From: Micromonospora musae | GTDB taxonomy: Bacteria > Actinomycetota > Actinomycetes > Mycobacteriales > Micromonosporaceae | Assembly (NCBI RefSeq): GCF_003626635.1 | Contig: NZ_RAZT01000001.1 | Span: 186,001 to 250,000 of the forward strand | DNA length: 64,000 nt | Reading direction: 5' to 3' | Shown: piece by piece, positions 10,233 to 17,608 of the stretch | Layout: every line of letters starts with the position of its first letter | How positions within the stretch are numbered: position 1 is the first letter of the stretch | The notes under the pieces: model-generated | Told to the model about the DNA's origin: nothing | What the model saw: the letters and a program-made list of their open reading frames with translations, nothing else | Databases searched by the model: none | Position numbers and translations under genes: made by a program

Positions 10233-11000
10233 TCAGGCGGCCCAGTGGCCGCGGCTGCGGTATACGTCGCGCAGCACGCCGACGTGATCGGTCATGATGC
10301 CATCCACACCAAGATCAAGTAAGTCGTGCATCTCGGCGGGTTCGTCGATCGTCCAGACGTGCACCTGCAACCCGATCCGGTGGCAGTAGGCGAGGAATCG
10401 CCGATCGACCACCGGGATGCGGCCGTACCGGACGGGGACCTGCGCCGCGACCACTGCCGGGGGCAGCCGCAGCGGCCGCCCGTGCAGCGAGGCCATCCGC
10501 AGCCGGGCGACTCCGCGCATGCCGAGGCTGCTGGCGACCTTCGGCCCGGCCAGGGCGCGCAGCCGGGTCAGCCGGGCGTCGCTGAACGAGGCGAGCAGCA
10601 CCCGGTCGCCGGCCCCGGTGCGGGTGACCGTGTCGACGGTCGGCACGACCCCGCCGTCGGCCTTGACGTCGACGTTGAACCGGACCTCCGGCCAGCCGGC
10701 GAGGACCTCGTCGAGGCGGGGTACCACCGCGGCGCCACCGACGCGTACCGAGGCGAGGTCGGCCCAGCGCAGGTCGGCGATGCGGCCCGGCTCGCCGGTC
10801 ACCCGGCGCAGCGTCGGGTCGTGGAAGATCACCGGCACACCGTCGGCGGTGGCGTGCACATCCGTCTCCACGTACCGGTAGCCGAGCCCGATGGCGCGGG
10901 CGAACGCCTCGACGGTGTTCTCGGTCCCGTCGGCCGCGCCGCCGCGGTGCGCGAACGCCAGGGGAGCGGGCGCGTCGAGGTAGGGATGACGCAGGTGCAC
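10233..11000 (-). CDS. Glycerophosphodiester phosphodiesterase
   Basis: The enzyme hydrolyses glycerophosphodiesters to glycerol-3-phosphate and an alcohol. The 255-residue product has the catalytic FAHRGGAADGTENTVEAF segment, YVETDVHATADGVPVIFHDPTL with the metal-binding E and D, and a C-terminal VDGIMTDHVG. There is no signal peptide, so it should act in the cytoplasm. GTG at 11000 (VHLRHPYLDAPAPLAFAHRGG) is chosen because a CATACT box lies seven bases upstream. The frame extends to 11057 but that part is not conserved-looking. It faces a divergent helix-turn-helix gene across about 100 bases. Confidence 0.9.
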   Translation of the reverse strand: MHLRHPYLDAPAPLAFAHRGGAADGTENTVEAFARAIGLGYRYVETDVHATADGVPVIFHDPTLRRVTGEPGRIADLRWADLASVRVGGAAVVPRLDEVLAGWPEVRFNVDVKADGGVVPTVDTVTRTGAGDRVLLASFSDARLTRLRALAGPKVASSLGMRGVARLRMASLHGRPLRLPPAVVAAQVPVRYGRIPVVDRRFLAYCHRIGLQVHVWTIDEPAEMHDLLDLGVDGIMTDHVGVLRDVYRSRGHWAA

Positions 11001-11063
11001 GATCGGCAGTATGCCGGGCGCGGGTGGCGTTCGGGTGACCGGACGGCATCCCTTCAACGAACT

Positions 11064-11092
11064 TCCCTATCGCTCCCTATCGTGGCTACTAT
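11064..11092 (+). promoter_or_regulatory. Tandem TCCCTATCG repeats and TACTAT -10 box before helix-turn-helix gene
   Basis: Two exact copies of TCCCTATCG start at 11064 and 11074, ten bases apart, i.e. on one face of the helix. They sit directly upstream of TACTAT (11087-11092), which is eight bases before the ATG at 11101, a leaderless layout. A degenerate inverted partner (TATCGGGAA) covers the start. The layout suggests operator half-sites, perhaps for the encoded DNA-binding protein. Confidence 0.5.
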
Positions 11093-11100
11093 CGGGAACG

Positions 11101-11556
11101 ATGAGTGATGACATGTACTCGGTCGAGCAGGTTGCTGAGCTGCTCGGCCTGCACGTACGCACCGTGCGCGGCTACATCCGCACCGGCCGTCTGCGTGCGA
11201 CGCGGATCGGCAAGCAGTACCGGATCTCCCGCGCCGACCTCGACGCGTTGACCGGCCGGCCCGCACCGGGGTCGCCGGCCGGCGCGCCGACGCTGGAGGT
11301 GTCCAGCATCGTGCAGGTCGACGGTGTCGACCGGGCGGCGGCCGACCGGCTGGGCACCTTCGTGCTGGCCGGCGTCAACACCCACCACGACCCGGCCCGC
11401 CCGCTGCGGGTGCAGACCGTTCACGACGAGGAGCGCCACCGGTTGAAGATCGTGATTCTGGGCGATGCCGCCGGCACCGCCGACCTGCTGCGCCTGGTCG
11501 ACGCCGTGCTGCACGGCGACAACTTCCTCTCCGCGGGGGAGGCCACCGATGCCTGA
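11101..11556 (+). CDS. Excisionase/MerR-type helix-turn-helix DNA-binding protein
   Basis: The 151-residue protein starts with a winged helix-turn-helix of the excisionase type (YSVEQVAELLGLHVRTVRGYIRTGRL, then RIGKQYRISRADLDAL). The C-terminal half (LEVSSIVQVDGVDRAAADRL and further) probably forms an effector or dimerisation domain and is not recognised. It overlaps the DUF4180 gene by eight bases and is translated with it. The pair resembles small regulator plus effector units, with the DUF4180 protein possibly acting with the regulator. Its promoter carries tandem repeats that could be autoregulatory. Confidence 0.8.
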   Translation: MSDDMYSVEQVAELLGLHVRTVRGYIRTGRLRATRIGKQYRISRADLDALTGRPAPGSPAGAPTLEVSSIVQVDGVDRAAADRLGTFVLAGVNTHHDPARPLRVQTVHDEERHRLKIVILGDAAGTADLLRLVDAVLHGDNFLSAGEATDA

Positions 11557-11917
11557 CGTACTGCAGGAGCGAAACGGCGTGGCCGTCCTGGTCTGCGACC
11601 CCGACGGCCCGGTCCTGGCCACCACCGAGGCGGCCCTCGACCTGATCGGCACCGCGGGCTTCGGCGGCGCGGAGTTGGTGGCCGTGCCGGCGGCCCGACT
11701 CGACCCGAGTTTCTTCTCCCTCGGCACCCGCTTCGCCGGGGAGATCATGCAGAAGTTCGTCAACTACCGGCTGCGGCTCGCGGTCGTCGGCGACATCCCC
11801 GCCCACCTCGCGGCCAGCGGCGCGCTGCGCGCCCTGGTGGCCGAGTCCAACCGGCACGGCCAGGTCTGGTTCGTGCCCGACCTGGCCGCGCTCGACGCCC
11901 GGCTCGCCGCCCGCTGA
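11549..11917 (+). CDS. DUF4180 domain protein
   Basis: The 122-residue product shows the DUF4180 core, FFSLGTRFAGEIMQKFVNYRLRLAVVGD, followed by LRALVAESNRHGQVWFVPDLAAL. The function of this family is unknown. It is translationally coupled to the upstream DNA-binding protein (eight-base overlap), and GGGGGAGG at 11535-11542 serves as its ribosome site. The coupling suggests a joint role, for instance a sensing partner of the regulator; nothing in the sequence shows catalysis. Confidence 0.82.
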   Translation: MPDVLQERNGVAVLVCDPDGPVLATTEAALDLIGTAGFGGAELVAVPAARLDPSFFSLGTRFAGEIMQKFVNYRLRLAVVGDIPAHLAASGALRALVAESNRHGQVWFVPDLAALDARLAAR

Positions 11918-11949
11918 CCGTCGAAGCGGGCGCTGCGGCGATTCGACGG
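11918..11949. terminator. Hairpin between convergent genes
   Basis: CCGTCGAA (11918-11925) pairs with TTCGACGG (11942-11949) across a 16-base GC-rich loop, starting right after the DUF4180 stop. It separates two convergent genes. There is no T tract. Confidence 0.4.
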
Positions 11950-11951
11950 CA

Positions 11952-12536
11952 TCAGCTCCAGTCGGTCTGGTAACCGTCGTGGCGTAGCAGCTCCAGCAGT
12001 TCGGCGTCGGTGGGCCGGTGCACCCGGTCCAGCGCAGCGCGGAGCACGTCGACCTCGACCGGGTCGGGCCCCTGCACCTCGACCGCCCGCGATCGGTTCG
12101 CATCGGTGCGGTAGAGCCCGGTGGAGGGGTCGCTGTTGTCGGTCCGGCGGGTCACGATCAGCGTCTCGCCGCCACCCAGGTCGGTGCAGGTGCGCAACAG
12201 TGGCGAGCCGCAGTCGACTCCCTCGGGCAGCCCGGTGCCGGGTTGCGGGACGTGCAGCCCCCACACCACCGGCACGGTACGGCCGTGGCCGACGTCGAGA
12301 TCGTAGGCGATCTCCAAGCCGCCACGGTGCAGCCAGGCGACGTTGCGCTTGCCGGGACGGGCCACCGCGTCGGGGATCAGCAGCTGCTCCCGCGGCCATG
12401 GCGACTGCCGGGTCAAGTCGATCAGGTCACGCTCGTCCTTGGCCCGGTGGTACGCGGTACGTAGCCCGGCGTACCCGGCCCCGCCGAGGACGAGCAGCGC
12501 CAGGACGACAAGGGTGAGACGGCGCGGCAGTCTCAC
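11952..12536 (-). CDS. Membrane-anchored protein of unknown function
   Basis: The 194-residue protein has one N-terminal membrane segment (LTLVVLALLVLGGAGYAGL) and an extracytoplasmic domain with two cysteines (DCGSPLLRTC) that could form a disulfide. The C-terminal helix VLRAALDRVHRPTDAELLELLRH follows. I do not recognise the family. The GTG start lies inside the stop of the PlsC-like gene (four-base GTGA overlap), so it is co-translated with an acyltransferase and may act at the membrane with it. Confidence 0.65.
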   Translation of the reverse strand: MRLPRRLTLVVLALLVLGGAGYAGLRTAYHRAKDERDLIDLTRQSPWPREQLLIPDAVARPGKRNVAWLHRGGLEIAYDLDVGHGRTVPVVWGLHVPQPGTGLPEGVDCGSPLLRTCTDLGGGETLIVTRRTDNSDPSTGLYRTDANRSRAVEVQGPDPVEVDVLRAALDRVHRPTDAELLELLRHDGYQTDWS

Positions 12537-13309
12537 CCTTGCCGCCTGCGGCGGTGCGCGCGGCTGGTGTCGACGGGTCTACCGGGGTCGACGTGCCGGG
12601 GCCGGTCGGGCTCGTCCGGGCGCAGCGGGACCAGCGCGTCGGTGATGGCGTCGATGATCCGGTCGGTGGCGCGCCGGGCCGCACCGGGTGTCCCCGGGCT
12701 CAGCCCGGCGAGGTCGACGGGCTCACCGAAGTGCACCCGGATCACCGGGCGGCGCAGCAGGGCCCGAGCCACGCCTTTCAGCAACCCTCTCGGCGCCCGG
12801 TAGGGCAGCACCTCGTGCGAACCCCACTGGGCCACCGGAACGACAGGGGCGCCGCAGGCGAAGGCGAGGCGGGCGGCCCCGGTCTTGCCGCGCTCGGGCC
12901 AGAGACCCGGATCCAGGCCGATGCGCCCCTCCGGGTAGACCAGGATCACCGAGCCGGCGGCGACCGCCGCGGCGGCGGCATCGAGCGCCCGGCCGACGGC
13001 GGCGGTGCCGCGGTCGACACGGAGGTGTCCGGCGCGGCGCATCAGGGCGCCGATCACCGGCGCGCGGAAGAGTCCGCCGGTGGCCATGATCCGGGGGGCG
13101 ACCCCGCGGGCCCGGCAGGCGGCGGTGAGCACGATCGGGTCGAAGGGGCTGAGGTGGTTCGCGGCCAGGATCAGCGGCCCCCGCCGCAGCGCCTCGGGCA
13201 CCGTCCCGCTGACCTCGAGGCGGGCCAGGGGGGCGACGACGCCCCGGGCGAGCAGCTGGGCGGCGCGCCAGAGCGCGGGGGGCTGCCAGGTGGTGCGGGC
13301 GGTGTCCAT
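12533..13309 (-). CDS. 1-acyl-sn-glycerol-3-phosphate acyltransferase (PlsC family)
   Basis: The 258-residue protein belongs to the PlsC family, which transfers fatty acyl groups to lysophosphatidic acid in phospholipid synthesis. The catalytic motif is NHLSPFD, followed by the substrate-binding region GGLFRAPVIGALMRRAG and the YPEGRI block. The ATG at 13309 (MDTARTTWQPPALW) is preferred; a long frame extends upstream to 13480 but reads poorly and would run toward the cydA promoter. A GGGAG about 14 bases upstream is a weak ribosome site. It is followed by a coupled membrane protein gene and is divergent from cydAB. Confidence 0.87.
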   Translation of the reverse strand: MDTARTTWQPPALWRAAQLLARGVVAPLARLEVSGTVPEALRRGPLILAANHLSPFDPIVLTAACRARGVAPRIMATGGLFRAPVIGALMRRAGHLRVDRGTAAVGRALDAAAAAVAAGSVILVYPEGRIGLDPGLWPERGKTGAARLAFACGAPVVPVAQWGSHEVLPYRAPRGLLKGVARALLRRPVIRVHFGEPVDLAGLSPGTPGAARRATDRIIDAITDALVPLRPDEPDRPRHVDPGRPVDTSRAHRRRRQG

Positions 13310-13481
13310 CAGCGGTGAATGCTCCCACGCGCCGGGGTGTCGGTGGGGTGGAGGTCGCCACGTCACCCGCCGGGCGACGGCGAGCCCGCCTTGATCGACA
13401 ATGGCCTCCTGCGGCCCGGCGAGGGTGACCAGGGTCATCGGTCGCGCGGCGAATCGGGGGCCGGGTCGCCGCCGAATCATC

Positions 13482-13517
13482 TACGACGGGAAGTAGTATT
13501 TACTACGTCCCGTAGTA
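13482..13517 (+). promoter_or_regulatory. Tandem BlaI/CopY-like operators upstream of cydAB
   Basis: A perfect palindrome TACTACGTCCCGTAGTA fills 13501-13517 (seven-base arms, three-base centre). An imperfect copy, TACGACGGGAAGTAGTA, fills 13482-13498. The TACTAC...GTAGTA half-sites match the operators known for BlaI/MecI-type winged-helix repressors. TAGTAT at 13494-13499 could be the -10 box of cydA, so a protein bound here would block transcription. No BlaI gene is in the window. Confidence 0.6.
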
Positions 13518-13537
13518 CCGACAGCTGGAGGTTCCCG

Positions 13538-14953
13538 GTGGACGCGTTGGACGTCGCCCGCTGGCAGTTCGGTGTCACCACCGTCTACCACTTCCTCTTC
13601 GTACCGTTGACGATCGGCCTGTCCGTGCTGGTCGCCATCCTCCAGACCATGTGGGTCCGTACCGGCAAGGAGCGGTACCTCAAGCTCACCAAGTTCTACG
13701 GCAAGCTCTTCCTGATCAACTTCGCGATGGGTGTGGTCACCGGCATCGTGCAGGAGTTCCAGTTCGGCATGAACTGGAGCGACTACTCCCGCTTCGTCGG
13801 CGACGTCTTCGGCGCCCCCCTCGCCATCGAGGCGCTGGTCGCCTTCTTCCTCGAGTCCACCTTCCTCGGGCTGTGGATCTTCGGCTGGGACCGGCTGCCC
13901 AAGCGCCTGCACCTGGGCGCCATCTGGGCCGCGGCGATCGGCAGCAACCTGTCCGCGTACTTCATCCTCGCCGCGAACTCGTTCATGCAGAACCCGGTCG
14001 GCTACCGGATCAACCCCGACACCGGCCGTGCCGAGCTAACCGACTTCGTCGCGATGCTCACCAACAAGGTCGCGCTGGTCACCTACCCACACACCATCGC
14101 CGGCGCGTTCCTGGTGGCCGGCTCACTCATCGTCGCCGTGGCCCTGTGGCACCTCATCCGCAACCGGGACACGACCGACACCCCCACCTACCGCTTCGCC
14201 GCCAAGTTCGGCTCCTGGGTCACCCTGATCGCCGCCGCCGGCGTGCTCATCACCGGCGACACCCAAGGCAAGATCATGACCGAGGTGCAGCCGATGAAGA
14301 TGGCCGCCGCCGAGGGCCTCTACAGCACCGAGAGCCCCGCCTCGTTCTCCGTACTCACCGTCGGCAGCCTCGACGGCAGCCGCGAACTCTTCGCCATCAA
14401 GATCCCGTACCTGCTCTCCTACCTCGGCACCGGCGACCTCAACGGCACCGTGCACGGCATCGACGACCTGCAGGCCCAGTACGCCAGCCAGTACGGCCCC
14501 GGCAACTACGCGCCCATCATCCCGGTCACCTACTGGAGCTTCCGCTTCATGATCGCCTTCGGGATGACGGCGGCCGCGATCGCCCTGCTGGTGCTCTGGA
14601 CCCACCGCAAGGGCCGCGCCCCGCGCAGCAAGTGGCTGCTGCGCGCCGGACTGCTCATGCCGCTGCTGCCACTGGCCGCGAACGCCTTCGGCTGGATCTT
14701 CACGGAGATGGGCCGCCAGCCGTGGATCGTCTTCGGCGAGATGCTCACCCGCGACGGGGTGTCCCGAAGCGTGTCACTGACCGAGGTGCTCACCTCGTTC
14801 ACCGCGTTCACCCTGATCTACGCCACCCTCGCCGTGGTCGAGTTCCGACTACTCGTGCGCTACGCCAAGGCCGGCGTCCCCGACCTCACCGAGCAACCCG
14901 AGAACGACGACAGCCACGACGACGCCGAGCGCCCGCTCGCGTTCGCCTACTGA
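13538..14953 (+). CDS. cydA: Cytochrome bd ubiquinol oxidase subunit I
   Basis: Subunit I of the membrane quinol oxidase carries the haems b558, b595 and d and reduces oxygen at low tension without pumping protons. The 471-residue protein begins VDALDVARWQFGVTTVYHFLFVPLTIG, which holds the haem-ligand histidine near residue 18. It has FGMNWSDYSRFVGDVFGAPLAIE and the Q-loop region, then GWIFTEMGRQPWIVFG. The length indicates the short-Q-loop (CydA-S) type. GTG at 13538 follows TGGAGG at 13526-13531; the frame is open further upstream but that part covers the operators. cydB follows after 15 bases. No cydDC assembly genes are present here. Confidence 0.97.
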   Translation: MDALDVARWQFGVTTVYHFLFVPLTIGLSVLVAILQTMWVRTGKERYLKLTKFYGKLFLINFAMGVVTGIVQEFQFGMNWSDYSRFVGDVFGAPLAIEALVAFFLESTFLGLWIFGWDRLPKRLHLGAIWAAAIGSNLSAYFILAANSFMQNPVGYRINPDTGRAELTDFVAMLTNKVALVTYPHTIAGAFLVAGSLIVAVALWHLIRNRDTTDTPTYRFAAKFGSWVTLIAAAGVLITGDTQGKIMTEVQPMKMAAAEGLYSTESPASFSVLTVGSLDGSRELFAIKIPYLLSYLGTGDLNGTVHGIDDLQAQYASQYGPGNYAPIIPVTYWSFRFMIAFGMTAAAIALLVLWTHRKGRAPRSKWLLRAGLLMPLLPLAANAFGWIFTEMGRQPWIVFGEMLTRDGVSRSVSLTEVLTSFTAFTLIYATLAVVEFRLLVRYAKAGVPDLTEQPENDDSHDDAERPLAFAY

Positions 14954-14968
14954 CCCGGGGAGCGCACC

Positions 14969-15967
14969 ATGGAACTCACCACCATCTGGTTCCTGCTCAT
15001 CGCCGTGCTCTTCACCGGCTACTTCATCCTGGAGGGCTTCGACTTCGGCGTCGGCATGCTGCTGCCCGTCCTCGGCCGCGACGACCGGGAACGCCGCGTG
15101 CTGATCAACACCATCGGCCCGGTCTGGGACGGCAACGAGGTCTGGCTGATCACCGCCGGCGGCGCCATGTTCGCCGCCTTCCCCGAGTGGTACGCCACCA
15201 TGTTCTCCGGCTTCTACCTGCCGCTGCTGCTGATCCTGCTCGCCCTGATCGCCCGCGGCGTCGCCTTCGAGTACCGGCACAAGCGCCCCGAGCCGTCCTG
15301 GAAGCGCCGCTGGGACGCGGCGATCTTCTTCGGCTCACTGGTGCCGGCGCTGCTGTGGGGGGTGGCGTTCGCCAACATCCTGCGCGGCGTACCGCTCTCG
15401 GCCGACCACGAGTACGTCGGCGGTCTGCTCGACCTGCTCAACCCGTACGCCCTGCTCGGCGGCGTGACCACCGCCGCGCTCTTCCTCACCCACGGGGCGG
15501 TCTTCGTCGCGCTGAAGACCGTCGGCGACATCCGCGAACGCGCCGGGAAGCTCGCCGTGCGGGTGGGCGTCGGCGCGGCCGTGCTGGCGGTGGCGTTCCT
15601 GGCCTGGACGCTGAACATCCGCTCCAGCACCACCGCCGTCGCGCTCGCCGCCGCCGCGGCGCTCGCGCTGCTCGGCGGGCTCGCCGCCGCCCGGGCACGG
15701 CGGGAGGGCTGGGCGTTCGCCGGCACCGCGGCGGCGATCGGCCTGGCCGTGGCGACCCTCTTCGCGGCGCTCTTCCCGAACGTGCTGCCCTCCACCCTGG
15801 ACGCGGCCGGCACGCTGACCGCCACCAACGCCGCCTCCACCCCCTACACCCTGAAGATCATGAGCTGGATCGCGGTGGTCTTCACCCCGATCGTGATGGC
15901 CTACCAGGGCTGGACGTACTGGGTGTTCCGCAAGCGCATCGGCGTGGCGCACATCCCGCAGCACTGA
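14969..15967 (+). CDS. cydB: Cytochrome bd ubiquinol oxidase subunit II
   Basis: The 332-residue membrane protein is the structural partner of CydA. It has the start MELTTIWFLLIAVLFTGYFILEGFDFGVG, the RVLINTIGPVWDGNEVWLI segment and a C-terminal IVMAYQGWTYWVFRKRI. About eight to nine membrane helices are seen. GGGGAG at 14956 provides the ribosome site and the gene is certainly co-transcribed with cydA. A strong hairpin follows its stop. Confidence 0.97.
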   Translation: MELTTIWFLLIAVLFTGYFILEGFDFGVGMLLPVLGRDDRERRVLINTIGPVWDGNEVWLITAGGAMFAAFPEWYATMFSGFYLPLLLILLALIARGVAFEYRHKRPEPSWKRRWDAAIFFGSLVPALLWGVAFANILRGVPLSADHEYVGGLLDLLNPYALLGGVTTAALFLTHGAVFVALKTVGDIRERAGKLAVRVGVGAAVLAVAFLAWTLNIRSSTTAVALAAAAALALLGGLAAARARREGWAFAGTAAAIGLAVATLFAALFPNVLPSTLDAAGTLTATNAASTPYTLKIMSWIAVVFTPIVMAYQGWTYWVFRKRIGVAHIPQH

Positions 15968-15970
15968 CCA

Positions 15971-16006
15971 CCGCCGGCCCGCCCGTTCCCCGGGGCGGGC
16001 CGGCGG
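15971..16006 (+). terminator. Transcription terminator after cydAB
   Basis: A perfect 14-bp stem (15971-15984 with 15993-16006) closes an eight-base loop, four bases after the cydB stop. There is no long T tract, as is usual for terminators in this GC range. Confidence 0.75.
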
Positions 16007-16017
16007 TTCCTGCAGCC

Positions 16018-16183
16018 AGTGCGGTGTCCAGGAACGTTGGCGGTGTCGCGGCGAGGTCCAGGCGGCGGTCCGGCAAGGCGGAGCCTGACCTGGATACCGG
16101 TGTTGTATCCAGGTCAGGCTCCAACGCGGCCGGTCGTCGTCTGGGCCCGGCGCGGCCCGGTGAACGTTCCTGGACACCGCACT
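16018..16183. repeat. 166-bp self-complementary element (MITE-like long hairpin)
   Basis: The ends are a perfect 21-bp inverted repeat (16018-16038 with 16163-16183, starting AGTGCGGTGTCCAGG). The centre is a perfect 18-bp inverted repeat (16080-16097 with 16105-16122) around a seven-base loop. The 40-41 bases between them on each side also pair along most of their length, with several G-T oppositions on the + strand, so the whole unit folds as one hairpin of about 78 bp. It encodes no protein and sits between the cydB terminator and the next gene. It resembles a miniature inverted-repeat element; no target-site duplication could be recognised. Confidence 0.75.
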
Positions 16184-16188
16184 AAGGT
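16183..16188 (+). promoter_or_regulatory. -10 box of leaderless nitronate monooxygenase transcript (TAAGGT)
   Basis: TAAGGT begins with the last base of the 166-bp inverted-repeat element and lies six bases before the GTG at 16195. The -35 region would therefore be inside the element's right arm. Confidence 0.55.
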
Positions 16189-16194
16189 GAGCCG

Positions 16195-17223
16195 GTGACC
16201 GGTGAGCCCTGGACCCGCCTGCTCGAAAGCGCGTCGCCGATCGTCGGCGCGCCGATGGCCGGCGGAGCCAGCACCCCCGCCCTGATCCGGGCCGTCACCG
16301 CGGCCGGCGGCTTCGGTTTCCTCCCGGCCGGCTACAAGACCACCGAGGCGCTCGCCGCCGACCTGGCGGCCACCGACACACCGTGCGGGGTGAACCTCTT
16401 CGTGCCCGGGCCACCCGAGATCGACGAGACCGCCTTCCGCGAGTACGCCCGGCGCATCGCCGCCGAAGGTGAGCCGTACGGCCTCGACCTCGCCGACGCG
16501 CCGCTCATCCACGACGACGACCACTGGTCCGACAAGATCGACCTACTGGTGCGGCAGCCGGTGCCGGTGGTCAGCTTCACGTTCGGGCTGCCCGACCCGG
16601 CTGCGCTGGCCGCGCTGCGTCGCGCCGGCACCCGGACGCTGGTCACCGTCACCTCCGTGGCCGAGGCGCGCGCCGCCCGCGACCTCGACGTCGACGGGCT
16701 CATCGCGCAGGGCACCGAGGCCGGCGGGCACAGCGGCGTCCACGACCCCCGCCGGCCGGCCGCGTCGACCTCCACCCGGCCGCTGGTCGCCGACGTGGTC
16801 GCCGCCACCGGTCTGCCGGTCCTCGCGGCCGGCGGGGTGGCCGGCCCGGACGACGTCCGCGACCTGATCGAAGCGGGCGCCAGCGCCGTGGTCGTGGGGA
16901 CCCTGCTGCTGCGCACCGACGAGAGCGGCGCGAACCGGACCCACCGCGACGCCCTCGCCGACCCGGCCCGCACCAGCACCGTCGTCACCCGCGCCTTCAC
17001 CGGCCGGCCCGCCCGAGGGCTGCGCAACACGTTCATCGACCGGTACGAGGCGGCCGCGCCGCTCGGCTACCCCGAACTGCACCACCTCACCCGGGGCCTG
17101 CGCGCGGCGGCCGCCGCCGCGGGACAGCCGGACCGGGTGCACCTGTGGGCCGGCACCGGCTACCGCAGCGCCACCACCGGCCCCGCGGCCGACGTGATCG
17201 ACCGCCTCACCGCCGCGCTCTGA
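16195..17223 (+). CDS. Nitronate monooxygenase (NPD family flavoprotein)
   Basis: This FMN enzyme oxidises toxic alkyl nitronates such as propionate-3-nitronate. The 342-residue TIM barrel begins SPIVGAPMAGGASTPALIRAVTAAGGFGFL. It has the active-site histidine region IAQGTEAGGHSGVH and phosphate-binding VLAAGGVAGPDDVRDLIEAGASAVVVGT. The GTG start at 16195 has no leader, only the TAAGGT box. The gene stands alone; its promoter partly lies in a palindromic element that may have been inserted. Confidence 0.88.
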   Translation: MTGEPWTRLLESASPIVGAPMAGGASTPALIRAVTAAGGFGFLPAGYKTTEALAADLAATDTPCGVNLFVPGPPEIDETAFREYARRIAAEGEPYGLDLADAPLIHDDDHWSDKIDLLVRQPVPVVSFTFGLPDPAALAALRRAGTRTLVTVTSVAEARAARDLDVDGLIAQGTEAGGHSGVHDPRRPAASTSTRPLVADVVAATGLPVLAAGGVAGPDDVRDLIEAGASAVVVGTLLLRTDESGANRTHRDALADPARTSTVVTRAFTGRPARGLRNTFIDRYEAAAPLGYPELHHLTRGLRAAAAAAGQPDRVHLWAGTGYRSATTGPAADVIDRLTAAL

Positions 17224-17416
17224 CCCGCCCGCCCTCCGCCCGCGCGGGTCTGCGGCCGGCGAATCCCGACCCTCCTGCCGCCCTCCAGCCGTTCGGCGGC
17301 TGATCCGTCGCTTGCCGCACGGCAGCCGCGACGTTATCACCCGATATATACCCGTTCTCACCTACGCTGGGTGTCACGGAGTTGACAGGGATGATCTGGG
17401 CACAACCAGCCGGTGA
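17224..17416. other. Intergenic region before the molybdenum hydroxylase remnant
   Basis: No intact gene is seen. The stretch around 17345 (ATATATA) is unusually AT-rich for this window, and TTGACA occurs at 17382-17387. These could be promoter parts, or mark the junction where the missing subunit genes were lost. Confidence 0.35.
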
Positions 17417-17608
17417 GCAGAGAGGCGTTTGCGACTGCCCGCCCGCGAGCAGTTGCAGCCCGCCGTCTCGCACGGGACGAACGCATTCAAGATCAAGCTG
17501 GCCCGCCGAACGATCGTTCGGGCGCTGGAGACCGTCACCGAGGACGGGTTTGCAGCGGCCCGGCCACATCGGCGGCCAGGTCGGCGCGGGAGAGGGAGGG
17601 CGGGATGA
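17417..17608 (+). pseudogene. C-terminal remnant of molybdenum hydroxylase FAD-binding subunit
   Basis: One frame, open from 17417 to a TGA at 17606, encodes about 63 residues including HGTNAFKIKLARRTIVRAL. That resembles the conserved C-terminal end of FAD-binding (CoxM/YagS-type) subunits of xanthine dehydrogenase-like enzymes. The stop overlaps the start of the molybdenum subunit gene as ATGA, exactly as in an intact operon. There is no start codon with a ribosome site, a stop lies just upstream (17414), and the remaining 260 or so residues and the [2Fe-2S] subunit gene are absent. It is most likely the scar of a deletion. Confidence 0.65.

Noticed and set aside
16018..16183. Pair of ordinary terminators or a tRNA
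   Set aside because: The cydB terminator is already complete at 15971-16006. The element is one long nested hairpin with exact termini, and it cannot fold as a cloverleaf.
13651..16185. 844-codon open frame on the + strand across cydA and cydB
   Set aside because: It is a shadow frame over cydAB with H/R/P/G-rich low-complexity translation; it only exists because of the high GC content.
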